Assembly (NCBI GenBank): GCA_002293125.1
Contig: DBCR01000027.1
Coordinates: 526 to 5,581, forward strand
Length of the DNA: 5,056 nucleotides
Source: Opitutia bacterium UBA953
GTDB taxonomy: Bacteria; Verrucomicrobiota; Verrucomicrobiia; Opitutales; UBA953
Reading direction: 5' to 3'
Shown here one piece after another: positions 1-4,475 of this stretch. Positions within the stretch are counted from its first letter, which is position 1. The number at the start of each line of letters is the position of its first letter. Both the position numbers and the translations under genes were made by a program. The notes under the pieces were generated by a model. The model was not told the DNA's origin and searched no databases. It was given only the letters and a program-made list of their open reading frames with translations.

Positions 1-180
1 GGTCTGGCCCCCGCCGGAGCAGTGGACGAGGCCTTTGACGCGCTGGGCGCCGAGGGCCTGGAGCAGGCGGAGGGCGTAGGGGGCGTAGGTGCGCGTGGGC
101 GAAAGGAGGGCCTGGCCGACGGTCAGGGTCGAGCCGGGGAGGGGGTCCGTCAGGCGATGGGGCCCGCAGTACGCCAGGTC
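1..180 (-). CDS. purM: purM continuation in the +1 frame (partial, cut by the window's left edge)
   Basis: Read on the minus strand from GAC at 180-178, this stretch gives 60 uninterrupted residues that continue the PurM fold: DLAYCG, then VGQALLSPTRTYAPYAL (residues 21-37), then VKGLVHCSGGGQT at the end (residues 48-60). The family pattern there is 'LLSPTRTY' followed by 'HCSGGxQT', the Bacteroidota-style counterpart of the canonical PurM HITGGG motif. Joined to the upstream part by dropping one base (the A at 181 on the plus strand, or a neighbour), the two pieces align to the family with no missing or extra residue. There is no start codon at the beginning of this piece and no gap between the pieces, so it is not a separate gene. 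The C-terminus lies outside the window. Possible explanations are a sequencing or assembly error, a real mutation, or translational +1 frameshifting. Confidence 0.8.
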
Positions 181-907
181 AGGCCGGGGTGGCCTTGTCG
201 TAGGTTTCGGGATACTTCTCCGCGTAGTACTTCGAAAGGAGCTCGTGGCGGGCGCTGGTCAGGCCGTTCGAGCCGATGCCGCTGTTCTCGGCGGTCTCAT
301 ATTTCGCGCGGCCATGGGAGGCGATGCCGACGATGACGAGGCCCGGGACGACGTGCGCGGCGTCCACGACTTCGGCCCGGTTGAGGATCGCGGTGGCGGT
401 GGAATCCACGGTCAGCGTGGGCGTGAGGTCGCCGACGTCGGCCGTCTCGCCGCCGCCAGAGGCGATGCCGAAGCCCTGTTCACGCAGCATGACGAGCACG
501 TCTTCGGTGCCGTTGATGAGCTCCGCGAGGATCGCGCCCGGGATGGCCTTGGCGTTGCGGTTGATGGTCGAGGAGAGGATGACGCCCTTGGTCACGCCGA
601 CGCACAGGAGATCGTCGATGTTCATGACGATGCTGTCCTGCGCGATGCCGCGGAAGACGGAGGCGTCGCCGGTCTCCTTCCACCAGAGATAAGCAAGCAA
701 GGCTTTGGTGCCGGAGCCATCCGAATGCGTGACGACGCACTTGGTGGCATCGCCGGTCAGATTGTCGGCGACGATCTTGCAGAAGGCCTGCGGAAAGAGG
801 CCGGGGTCAAGGCGGTCAACCGCGGCGTGCACTTCGCTCTTGGAGGCGGACACGCCCCGGGCCGCATAACGGCCGGAATCCGAGGAGGGCTTGCTTTCGT
901 GCGCCAT
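179..907 (-). CDS. purM: Phosphoribosylformylglycinamidine cyclo-ligase (AIR synthase), N-terminal part up to a frameshift
   Basis: PurM makes 5-aminoimidazole ribonucleotide from FGAM with ATP, in cytosolic de novo purine synthesis. Counting from the upstream ATG at 922, the family motifs are RYAARGVSASK near residue 19, DGSGTK at 68-73 (canonical DGxGTK nucleotide-binding motif), MNIDDLLCVG at 100-109, GGGETADVGD at 156-165 and GSNGLTSAR at 217-225. The sequence resembles the roughly 390-residue Bacteroidota-type PurM more than the 345-residue E. coli form. The frame stops at TGA (179-181) after about 240 residues, but the homologous sequence continues without a gap in the +1 frame down to the window edge. 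I chose ATG 907 (MAHESK) because a candidate promoter -10 lies at 918-923, which would leave ATG 922 untranscribed. ATG 922 is the alternative, with a GGAG only 2 nt upstream. The function is clear; whether the gene is intact is not. Confidence 0.88.
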   Translation of the reverse strand: MAHESKPSSDSGRYAARGVSASKSEVHAAVDRLDPGLFPQAFCKIVADNLTGDATKCVVTHSDGSGTKALLAYLWWKETGDASVFRGIAQDSIVMNIDDLLCVGVTKGVILSSTINRNAKAIPGAILAELINGTEDVLVMLREQGFGIASGGGETADVGDLTPTLTVDSTATAILNRAEVVDAAHVVPGLVIVGIASHGRAKYETAENSGIGSNGLTSARHELLSKYYAEKYPETYDKATPA

Positions 908-947
908 GGCTCTTGCGTGCATATCTCCGACCCTGCTATTCGGTCAA
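908..947 (-). promoter_or_regulatory. Candidate purM promoter giving a nearly leaderless mRNA
   Basis: Read on the minus strand, TTGACC (947-942) matches the sigma-70 -35 box at 5 of 6 positions. After an 18-nt spacer it is followed by TATGCA (923-918), which matches the -10 box only in its first three bases. A start site about 7 nt downstream would fall near 911, only a few bases before ATG 907. The region also lies within about 50 bp of the divergent gene starting near 962. The -10 match is weak and the call rests on geometry. Confidence 0.35.
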
Positions 948-961
948 CGCCCTTCTCCCTC

Positions 962-1408
962 GTGCTGCAACTCTTCCTCCGCCATCCTTGGCTTCGCCGT
1001 CTCTCTGCGGCGTTGCTCGGGCTTTTGCTCGGCGTCGCGCTGGTCGCCGCTTGGGGCTGGTGGAATGCGCGGAGCCTCCGCGCCCTGGCCGACGATCTCC
1101 GTCAGGCCTACGAGACGCACGACGCGATCGCCATGGAACAGCTCTTCTGCTGGGACGGCGTCGATGCGGCCACCCGCGGCCGTATCCGTTTCGTCATCCT
1201 GCAGGAGCACGCGCTGCCGATCGACTCGGTCACGGTCCGCCCCCTCACCGCCTTTGATCGGCAGGTCAGCCCAGGCCTCCGCCCGAACCTGACGCCAGCC
1301 GGCACCATCGAGGTGACCTTCGCCACCACGGACCGCCTCTCCGCTGCCTATCTGGCCGGCCGTGACGGCTTTCGCCATCGGCTGATTGTCATGCTGCCCG
1401 CGAATTGA
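962..1408 (+). CDS. Small membrane-anchored protein of unknown function
   Basis: I do not recognise this 148-residue protein. It has a short positively charged start (RHPWLRR, residues 7-13), one hydrophobic helix at about 14-34 rich in Leu, Ala and Trp (ending WGWWN), and a soluble domain of about 110 residues. The charge pattern suggests a cytoplasmic N-terminus with the domain outside the membrane. The domain begins with a helical stretch (RALADDLRQAYETHD) and then appears to alternate strands and helices, somewhat like small SnoaL/NTF2-type or DUF4864-type domains, but I cannot assign it. The only Cys is C63. The start is uncertain: the open frame extends far upstream across purM antisense, no ATG lies between, and GTG 962 places the charged segment right before the TM helix. 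GTG 917 is an alternative overlapping purM. No ribosome binding site is visible. The ferredoxin gene starts 47 bp downstream but seems to have its own promoter. Confidence 0.7.
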   Translation: MLQLFLRHPWLRRLSAALLGLLLGVALVAAWGWWNARSLRALADDLRQAYETHDAIAMEQLFCWDGVDAATRGRIRFVILQEHALPIDSVTVRPLTAFDRQVSPGLRPNLTPAGTIEVTFATTDRLSAAYLAGRDGFRHRLIVMLPAN

Positions 1409-1417
1409 CGCGGATTC

Positions 1418-1447
1418 TTGACAGACGCCCGCCGTCTTCCAATTAAT
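1418..1447 (+). promoter_or_regulatory. Promoter of the ferredoxin gene, probably leaderless
   Basis: A perfect -35 box TTGACA at 1418-1423 is followed by an 18-nt spacer and ATTAAT at 1442-1447 (4 of 6 matches to the -10 consensus, including the final T). Transcription would begin at about 1453-1456, essentially at ATG 1456. No Shine-Dalgarno sequence is present between the -10 box and the ATG, which fits a leaderless message. The promoter sits in the 47-bp gap after the upstream membrane-protein gene. Confidence 0.5.
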
Positions 1448-1455
1448 CACACCCT

Positions 1456-1689
1456 ATGGCCGACAAGAACGACAAGCGTCCCGAAAGCGCCCCCGGTAAA
1501 TTCTACGTGGATTCCCAGTGCATCGACTGCGACCTCTGCCGCGAGACTGCCCCGAAATCCTTCGTTCGCCAGGACGATGGTGGCTACTCCTACGTCTTTG
1601 CCCAGCCGACCGACCAGGAAGGCATCGACAAGTGCATGGAAGCGCTCGAAGGCTGCCCGGTCGACGCCATCGGCAAGGACGGCGAATAA
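1456..1689 (+). CDS. Ferredoxin, single 4Fe-4S (or 3Fe-4S) cluster
   Basis: This is a small acidic cytosolic electron carrier of 77 residues. The cluster ligands are in the standard single-cluster arrangement: C22-x2-C25-x2-C28 near the N-terminus (CIDCDLC) and C67 followed by Pro (GCPVDAI) near the C-terminus. With Cys, not Asp, at the second ligand position, a 4Fe-4S cluster is expected. In place of a second cluster motif the central part (residues 29-60) contains the stretch RQDDGGYSYVFAQPTD, as in Thermotoga-type monocluster ferredoxins. C60 is an extra, non-ligand Cys. The first 14 residues are a charged lead-in (DKNDKRPES). The gene has a promoter immediately upstream and an intrinsic terminator about 20 bp downstream, so it is probably a stand-alone transcript. 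Its redox partners are not encoded here. Confidence 0.93.
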   Translation: MADKNDKRPESAPGKFYVDSQCIDCDLCRETAPKSFVRQDDGGYSYVFAQPTDQEGIDKCMEALEGCPVDAIGKDGE

Positions 1690-1708
1690 TCGCTTCAGCG
1701 ATACTCCG

Positions 1709-1735
1709 AAAGCCCCGGACCGCCGGGGCTTTTTG
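1709..1735 (+). terminator. Rho-independent terminator of the ferredoxin gene
   Basis: AGCCCCGG (1711-1718) pairs perfectly with CCGGGGCT (1723-1730) around a 4-nt ACCG loop. Two further A-T pairs are possible at the base (1709-1710 with 1731-1732), and the stem runs straight into TTTTTG. It starts 20 bp after the ferredoxin stop codon. This is a textbook intrinsic terminator that separates ferredoxin from the downstream OsmC gene. Confidence 0.9.
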
Positions 1736-1748
1736 TTTGGGTGATGTC

Positions 1749-1761
1749 GTGGCTTCGCCAC
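1749..1761 (+). repeat. Small hairpin just upstream of the OsmC start
   Basis: GTGGC (1749-1753) and GCCAC (1757-1761) form a 5-bp stem around a TTC loop, ending 10 nt before ATG 1772. It lies where a ribosome binding site would be expected, and no Shine-Dalgarno sequence is present. It could affect initiation, but a stem this short can arise by chance in GC-rich DNA. Confidence 0.3.
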
Positions 1762-1771
1762 ACTACCGCCC

Positions 1772-2179
1772 ATGAGCGTCAAAATCTCCTGCGAATACCT
1801 CGGCGACCTCCGCGTCAAGGCCACCCACGGCCCTTCGGGCACCGTGCTGCACACCGACGCGCCGGTCGACAACCACGGCAAGGGCGAGTCGTTCTCGCCG
1901 ACCGATCTCACGGCGACTTCGCTGGCGACCTGCATCATGACGATCCTCGGCATCCAAGCCAAGGGACTCGAACTCGATTTCCGCGGGCTCCGCGTCGACA
2001 TCGAGAAGCACATGACCGCCCAGCCGCCGCGCCGGATCGCGAAGCTTGAGGCGACGATCCATATGCCGGCGGGCATCGCCGAAGACCTCCGTGATCGCCT
2101 CATCCGCGCCGCCAACGCCTGCCCCGTGAAACAATCGCTCCACCCCGACGTCGAGATCACCCTGGTTTGGAATTGGTGA
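1772..2179 (+). CDS. OsmC/Ohr-family thiol-dependent peroxidase-like protein
   Basis: The protein has 135 residues, the usual length for the shorter OsmC-like subfamily. Characterised OsmC and Ohr proteins reduce organic hydroperoxides in the cytosol with a pair of reactive cysteines. Here those are C54, in SLATCIMTILG at the start of the central helix, and C117, in ACPVKQSLHPDVEI near the C-terminus. Both are in the conserved positions. The preceding FSPTDLTATSL (residues 41-51) and the C-terminal strand ending in WNW are also typical. The N-terminal half carries the expected beta-strands (VKISCEYLGDLRVKATH), and C7 is an extra Cys. ATG 1772 is chosen because the family N-terminus begins there. 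No Shine-Dalgarno sequence is visible, and the upstream terminator implies a separate promoter, which I could not locate. Many members of this short subfamily are annotated only as OsmC-like, so the substrate is uncertain. Confidence 0.92.
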   Translation: MSVKISCEYLGDLRVKATHGPSGTVLHTDAPVDNHGKGESFSPTDLTATSLATCIMTILGIQAKGLELDFRGLRVDIEKHMTAQPPRRIAKLEATIHMPAGIAEDLRDRLIRAANACPVKQSLHPDVEITLVWNW

Positions 2180-2503
2180 GGGCAGGGTAGATGACGGAGT
2201 CGATGACAGCATAGAGGGCTGAATAGATGAGATGCAATGGGCAGGGTCGGGACCGCGTCACGACGTTGCCTGTAATTTCATTCTCGGGTCCCAGGTCTCG
2301 GCCCTCAGGTCTCAGGTGCGGGTGCGGGGTAAAATTCAGGCCCTGAACCTGCACCTGAACCCGAACACCTGAACCAGGCTCCCGATTGCCGAGACCCGAG
2401 ACCTGAAAATATTCCCGCCACCCGCTACCCGAAACGATGTATCTGCTTCGCAGCATGCCAGCGTGCCAGCATGTCCCCACGCGATGCGCCTCGGCGCATC
2501 GCG
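2180..2503. repeat. Gene-free convergent intergenic region rich in short direct and inverted repeats
   Basis: This 324-bp gap lies between the convergent OsmC and transporter genes. GGGCAGGGT occurs at 2180-2188 and again at 2239-2247. From 2282 to 2407 there is a dense set of related words: CAGGTCTC at 2292 and 2306, CAGGTGCG at 2313, and CCTGAACC at 2342, 2354 and 2368. The left part is largely the reverse complement of the right part (separate entries). Near the right end the 8-bp unit TGCCAGC(G/A) is duplicated at 2457-2472. A 117-codon minus-strand open frame crosses the region, but it has no recognisable protein features. No T-run terminator is visible for either flanking gene. Confidence 0.75.
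2282..2407. repeat. Nested imperfect inverted repeats (CAGGT/ACCTG family)
   Basis: Several arms pair across one centre. TCTCGGGTC (2282-2290) is the exact reverse complement of 2393-2401. CAGGTCTCGG (2292-2301) is the exact reverse complement of 2396-2405. TCAGGTGCGGGT (2312-2323) matches the reverse complement of 2347-2358 at 11 of 12 positions. At the middle, TTCAGG (2335-2340) faces CCTGAA (2342-2347). Some arms compete for the same bases, so more than one fold is possible. The arrangement resembles REP/BIME-like palindromic elements or a duplicated structured RNA, but I recognise no named family. Confidence 0.6.
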
Positions 2504-2504
2504 T
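2479..2504 (-). repeat. Perfect 12-bp inverted repeat at the transporter stop codon
   Basis: ACGCGATGCGCC (2479-2490) and GGCGCATCGCGT (2493-2504) are exact reverse complements separated by 2 nt. Position 2504 is also the last base of the transporter's TAA stop, so the hairpin forms immediately after translation ends. No T-run follows on the minus strand, so this is not a standard intrinsic terminator. It may stabilise the mRNA 3' end, act as a Rho-associated or T-less terminator, or be a REP-like element. Confidence 0.65.
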
Positions 2505-3814
2505 TACCATACCCGTTTCTTATGCCCGCTGACCGCGTAATACGTCAGATATAAATAACAAGGGAGCAGGATCCAGTACCCGCCGCGCGCGGAGTATTGA
2601 TCCGCCAGCCAGCCGTAACCGAGCGGGATCAGCGCGTTACCGCAGAGGCCCATGATCATCAGGGAGGCGCCGGTCTTGGTGAAGCGGCCGAGGCCGTCGA
2701 GCGCGAGCGGCCATATGCCGGCCCAAGTGAGCGAGTTCGAGAGCCCGAGCAGCGTGATGCACCAGAGCGAGATGTCGGCGTTCAATCCGAAGAGCATCAG
2801 CTTGCCTGGGGCGAACAGCACGCCGAGCGTGGCGACCACGCCGAGGACAGTGCAGAGCCGCAACGCCGTCACCTGTGAGACGTACCGCGGGATGAGGGTC
2901 AGTCCTAATAGGTAACCGAAGATCATCCCCCCGAGCACGCAGCCGGGCAGGATCTTCGCGGCGGCGAGCGGGATGCCCATCGTGTCCGCGTACCCGATGA
3001 TGGTGTCGACCGCCACGGTCTGCGTGCCGACATGCAGGAAGATGCCGAGTGCGCCGAGGATGAGGTGCGGGAATTGCAGGATGCCCGTCTTGTCGGCGTT
3101 GGCTTCGGCGACCTCGGCGGTCTCATGTTCGGTGTCGATCTCGGGGAGCGGCGATAAGCGGACGAGGAACCCGAGCAGGAGGAGCGCCGCGCCGACCCAC
3201 GCGTAGGGGACGACGACGCGGCGGATGAGTTCGTCGAGCGCGGCGGCTTTCTCGGCCGGCCCCATCGTCGCGAGGCTCGCGAAGAGATCGGTGTCGGTGA
3301 CCTTGAACACCACCGCCGCAAAAACGATCGGCGCGAGGATCCCCGCACCCTTATTGCAGATCCCCATCACGCAGATGCGTCGCGCGGCGGTCTCCTTGGA
3401 ACCCAGGATGGTAATATAGGGATTCGCCGCCGTCTGGAGGATGGCGAGGCCGGCGCCGAGCGTGAACAGGCCGCCGAGGAAAAGGCCGTACGTCCGCGTC
3501 ATCGCCGCCGGGATGAACAGGAAGGCGCCCACCGCCATGACCCAGAAGCCGATCATCATCCCGCGCTTGAAGCCGGTGCGCTTGAGCAGGTGCGCCGCCG
3601 GCATCGAGAACAGGAGGTACGAGATATAGAAAGCGAATGTGACCAGGTACGCTTCGAAGTGCGTCAGCTCGCAGCCGATCTTGAAATAGGGGATGAGGAT
3701 CGCGTTCACCCACGACACGAAACCGAAGATGAAGAACAGCACCGCGATGATCGCGATCGAGACACGCGTCTGCCCCGGCGTCAGGTCACGGGCATGGATA
3801 GGGACGGAACGCAT
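2504..3814 (-). CDS. FucP/GluP-family sugar MFS transporter
   Basis: This is an inner-membrane sugar permease of the major facilitator superfamily, fucose/glucose-galactose group. Its 436 residues match the family length (410-440) and about 12 hydrophobic segments are visible. The family signatures are FFIFGFVSWVNAILIPYF (residues 27-44), the KRTGFKRGMMIG loop after TM2 (78-89), LQTAANPYITILG (126-138) and GICNKGAGILAP (151-162). A charged cytoplasmic loop of about 25 residues (SPLPEIDTEHETAEVAE onward) separates the two halves. The start at ATG 3814 leaves a 17-residue hydrophilic N-terminus; no Shine-Dalgarno sequence precedes it. Two residues that carry the proton in E. coli FucP (D46 and E135) align with A38 and Q127 here, so the coupling mode may differ. 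Gln at the second position is usual in GluP-like members. Neighbouring genes give no hint of the sugar. The family call is firm; the substrate (glucose, galactose, fucose or N-acetylglucosamine) is open. Confidence 0.92.
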   Translation of the reverse strand: MRSVPIHARDLTPGQTRVSIAIIAVLFFIFGFVSWVNAILIPYFKIGCELTHFEAYLVTFAFYISYLLFSMPAAHLLKRTGFKRGMMIGFWVMAVGAFLFIPAAMTRTYGLFLGGLFTLGAGLAILQTAANPYITILGSKETAARRICVMGICNKGAGILAPIVFAAVVFKVTDTDLFASLATMGPAEKAAALDELIRRVVVPYAWVGAALLLLGFLVRLSPLPEIDTEHETAEVAEANADKTGILQFPHLILGALGIFLHVGTQTVAVDTIIGYADTMGIPLAAAKILPGCVLGGMIFGYLLGLTLIPRYVSQVTALRLCTVLGVVATLGVLFAPGKLMLFGLNADISLWCITLLGLSNSLTWAGIWPLALDGLGRFTKTGASLMIMGLCGNALIPLGYGWLADQYSARGGYWILLPCYLYLTYYAVSGHKKRVW

Positions 3815-3822
3815 GCGCGGGG

Positions 3823-3830
3823 TGACGTCA
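3823..3830. promoter_or_regulatory. TGACGTCA palindrome upstream of the transporter
   Basis: A perfect 8-bp palindrome sits 8 bp upstream of ATG 3814, between the transporter and the preceding gene on the same strand. A nearby GGTTG/CAACC hairpin (3847-3859) lies in the same 87-bp gap. The position would suit an operator or a leader structure. No -35/-10 pair is evident, and a palindrome of this size can occur by chance. Confidence 0.2.
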
Positions 3831-3884
3831 GCCTGCTCGGCCTTCCGGTTGGGGCAACCCCAGACCCTTGCCCACGTGCCCCCT

Positions 3885-3900
3885 CGCGCGCTTGCGCGCG
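3885..3900 (-). terminator. GC-only hairpin just after the small secreted-protein gene
   Basis: CGCGCGC (3885-3891) pairs with GCGCGCG (3894-3900) around a TT loop. Read on the minus strand, the hairpin begins 1 nt after the TGA stop at 3902-3904. No T-run follows, so ordinary Rho-independent termination is not supported. The position is the same as that of the hairpin at the end of the transporter gene. Confidence 0.4.
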
Positions 3901-3901
3901 C

Positions 3902-4348
3902 TCAGCGGATATTCTGGCAGGAGGCATGATGCACCTCGATGGCTTTATCGATCGACCGGACCAACGCATCGACGGCCCGGATTCCTGCCGGGGTCATTTC
4001 CGAGGGCACTACGAAGGCGGCAATTTCCCGGTTGGCTCCGCTCAGCGTCCGGCGGATGTCGTCCATCTTCTTGTCCCAAGACTGCCGTGCTTGCTGGCTC
4101 TTGATGTCAATCGGGTAGCCGGGCTTGATGGCGCTCATGGCCGCGTTGTTCGCGCCGATTACCAGGTCTCCTACCGCCTGGACCCGGGTGATGGCTTCCG
4201 CGAACTTTGCCCCATCCTTCGTCCGCTGCGCTGCGGCGTAGACCCCCTGGGCGTCGCGCTTGGCGGCCCCAAGGGCATCGCGCTGGCTAGGGATTGCCGA
4301 GGCAGTGATGGCTCCGAGGAGCAGGAGGAGGAAGGTTGGCATGACCAT
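3902..4348 (-). CDS. Small predicted secreted protein, function unknown
   Basis: I do not recognise this 148-residue protein. It begins with a hydrophobic segment (FLLLLLGAITASA, residues 6-18) followed by a plausible signal peptidase I site (ASA before IPS), so export is likely, leaving about 130 residues. The n-region unusually lacks Lys or Arg. The mature part looks mostly alpha-helical and is rich in Ala, Lys, Arg and Gln (for example AAKRDAQGVYAAAQRTKD), with a central loop around IKPGYPIDIK (residues 74-83). It ends in VHHASCQNIR, whose C144 is the only Cys. ATG 4348 has a partial AGG 6 nt upstream; ATG 4342 (third codon) is also possible. The gene lies between the SlyD homologue and the sugar transporter on the same strand, but an upstream terminator and a GC hairpin downstream suggest a separate transcript. 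The signal peptide and lack of frame breaks support a real gene. Confidence 0.72.
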   Translation of the reverse strand: MVMPTFLLLLLGAITASAIPSQRDALGAAKRDAQGVYAAAQRTKDGAKFAEAITRVQAVGDLVIGANNAAMSAIKPGYPIDIKSQQARQSWDKKMDDIRRTLSGANREIAAFVVPSEMTPAGIRAVDALVRSIDKAIEVHHASCQNIR

Positions 4349-4428
4349 GGGATGCCTGCGGCCCGCAAATATTACAATGTAAGTTCATAATAAAAACGCT
4401 CCGGGATTGTAACGACTGCTCTAACAGA
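4349..4428 (-). promoter_or_regulatory. AT-rich promoter region with a TTACAATGTAA palindrome
   Basis: This short stretch is clearly more AT-rich than its surroundings and precedes the small secreted-protein gene. On the minus strand TAATAT (4374-4369) matches the -10 box at 4 of 6 positions; the only upstream partner is a weak TTTTTA (4396-4391) at a 16-nt spacing. An 11-bp palindrome, TTACA-A-TGTAA (4372-4382), overlaps the -10 box, and its half-site ATTGTAA recurs at 4406-4412. A repressor operator is conceivable; none is proven. Confidence 0.35.
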
Positions 4429-4452
4429 AAGGCCGCCCATTTGGGCGGCCTT
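4421..4452 (-). terminator. Rho-independent terminator of the SlyD-type gene
   Basis: On the plus strand AAGGCCGCCC (4429-4438) and GGGCGGCCTT (4443-4452) form a perfect 10-bp stem with a 4-nt loop. Read on the minus strand it lies 23 nt past the TGA at 4476 and is followed by TTTCTGTT, a moderate T-rich tail. It probably ends the isomerase transcript before the small secreted-protein gene. Confidence 0.8.
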
Positions 4453-4475
4453 AGAGAAGGAGCTGAACCGCGGGC

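Noticed and set aside
89..961. Upstream two-thirds of a long plus-strand open frame (89-1408)
   Set aside because: It is antisense to purM and its translation is Gly/Arg/Asp-rich shadow sequence. Only the part from about 962 has a coherent protein with a TM helix.
1690..1701. TCGC-TTCA-GCGA mini-hairpin after the ferredoxin stop
   Set aside because: It has only 4 bp of stem, and the strong terminator immediately downstream explains transcript ending without it.
1447..2160. Minus-strand 237-codon open frame opposite ferredoxin and OsmC
   Set aside because: It is the complement of two well-supported genes and the terminator between them, and shows no recognisable motif.
2292..2405. CRISPR array
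   Set aside because: The repeats are only 8-10 bp, irregularly spaced and partly inverted. There are no uniform repeats or spacers and no cas genes.
2157..2510. Minus-strand 117-codon open frame between OsmC and the transporter
   Set aside because: It crosses the repeat cluster and overlaps the ends of both flanking genes. Its sequence is low complexity (VRVQVQVQ) with no domain.
3590..4390. Plus-strand 266-codon open frame opposite the transporter and secreted-protein genes
   Set aside because: The minus-strand genes carry TM segments and a signal peptide. The plus frame is Asp/Arg/Gly-rich and merely antisense to them.
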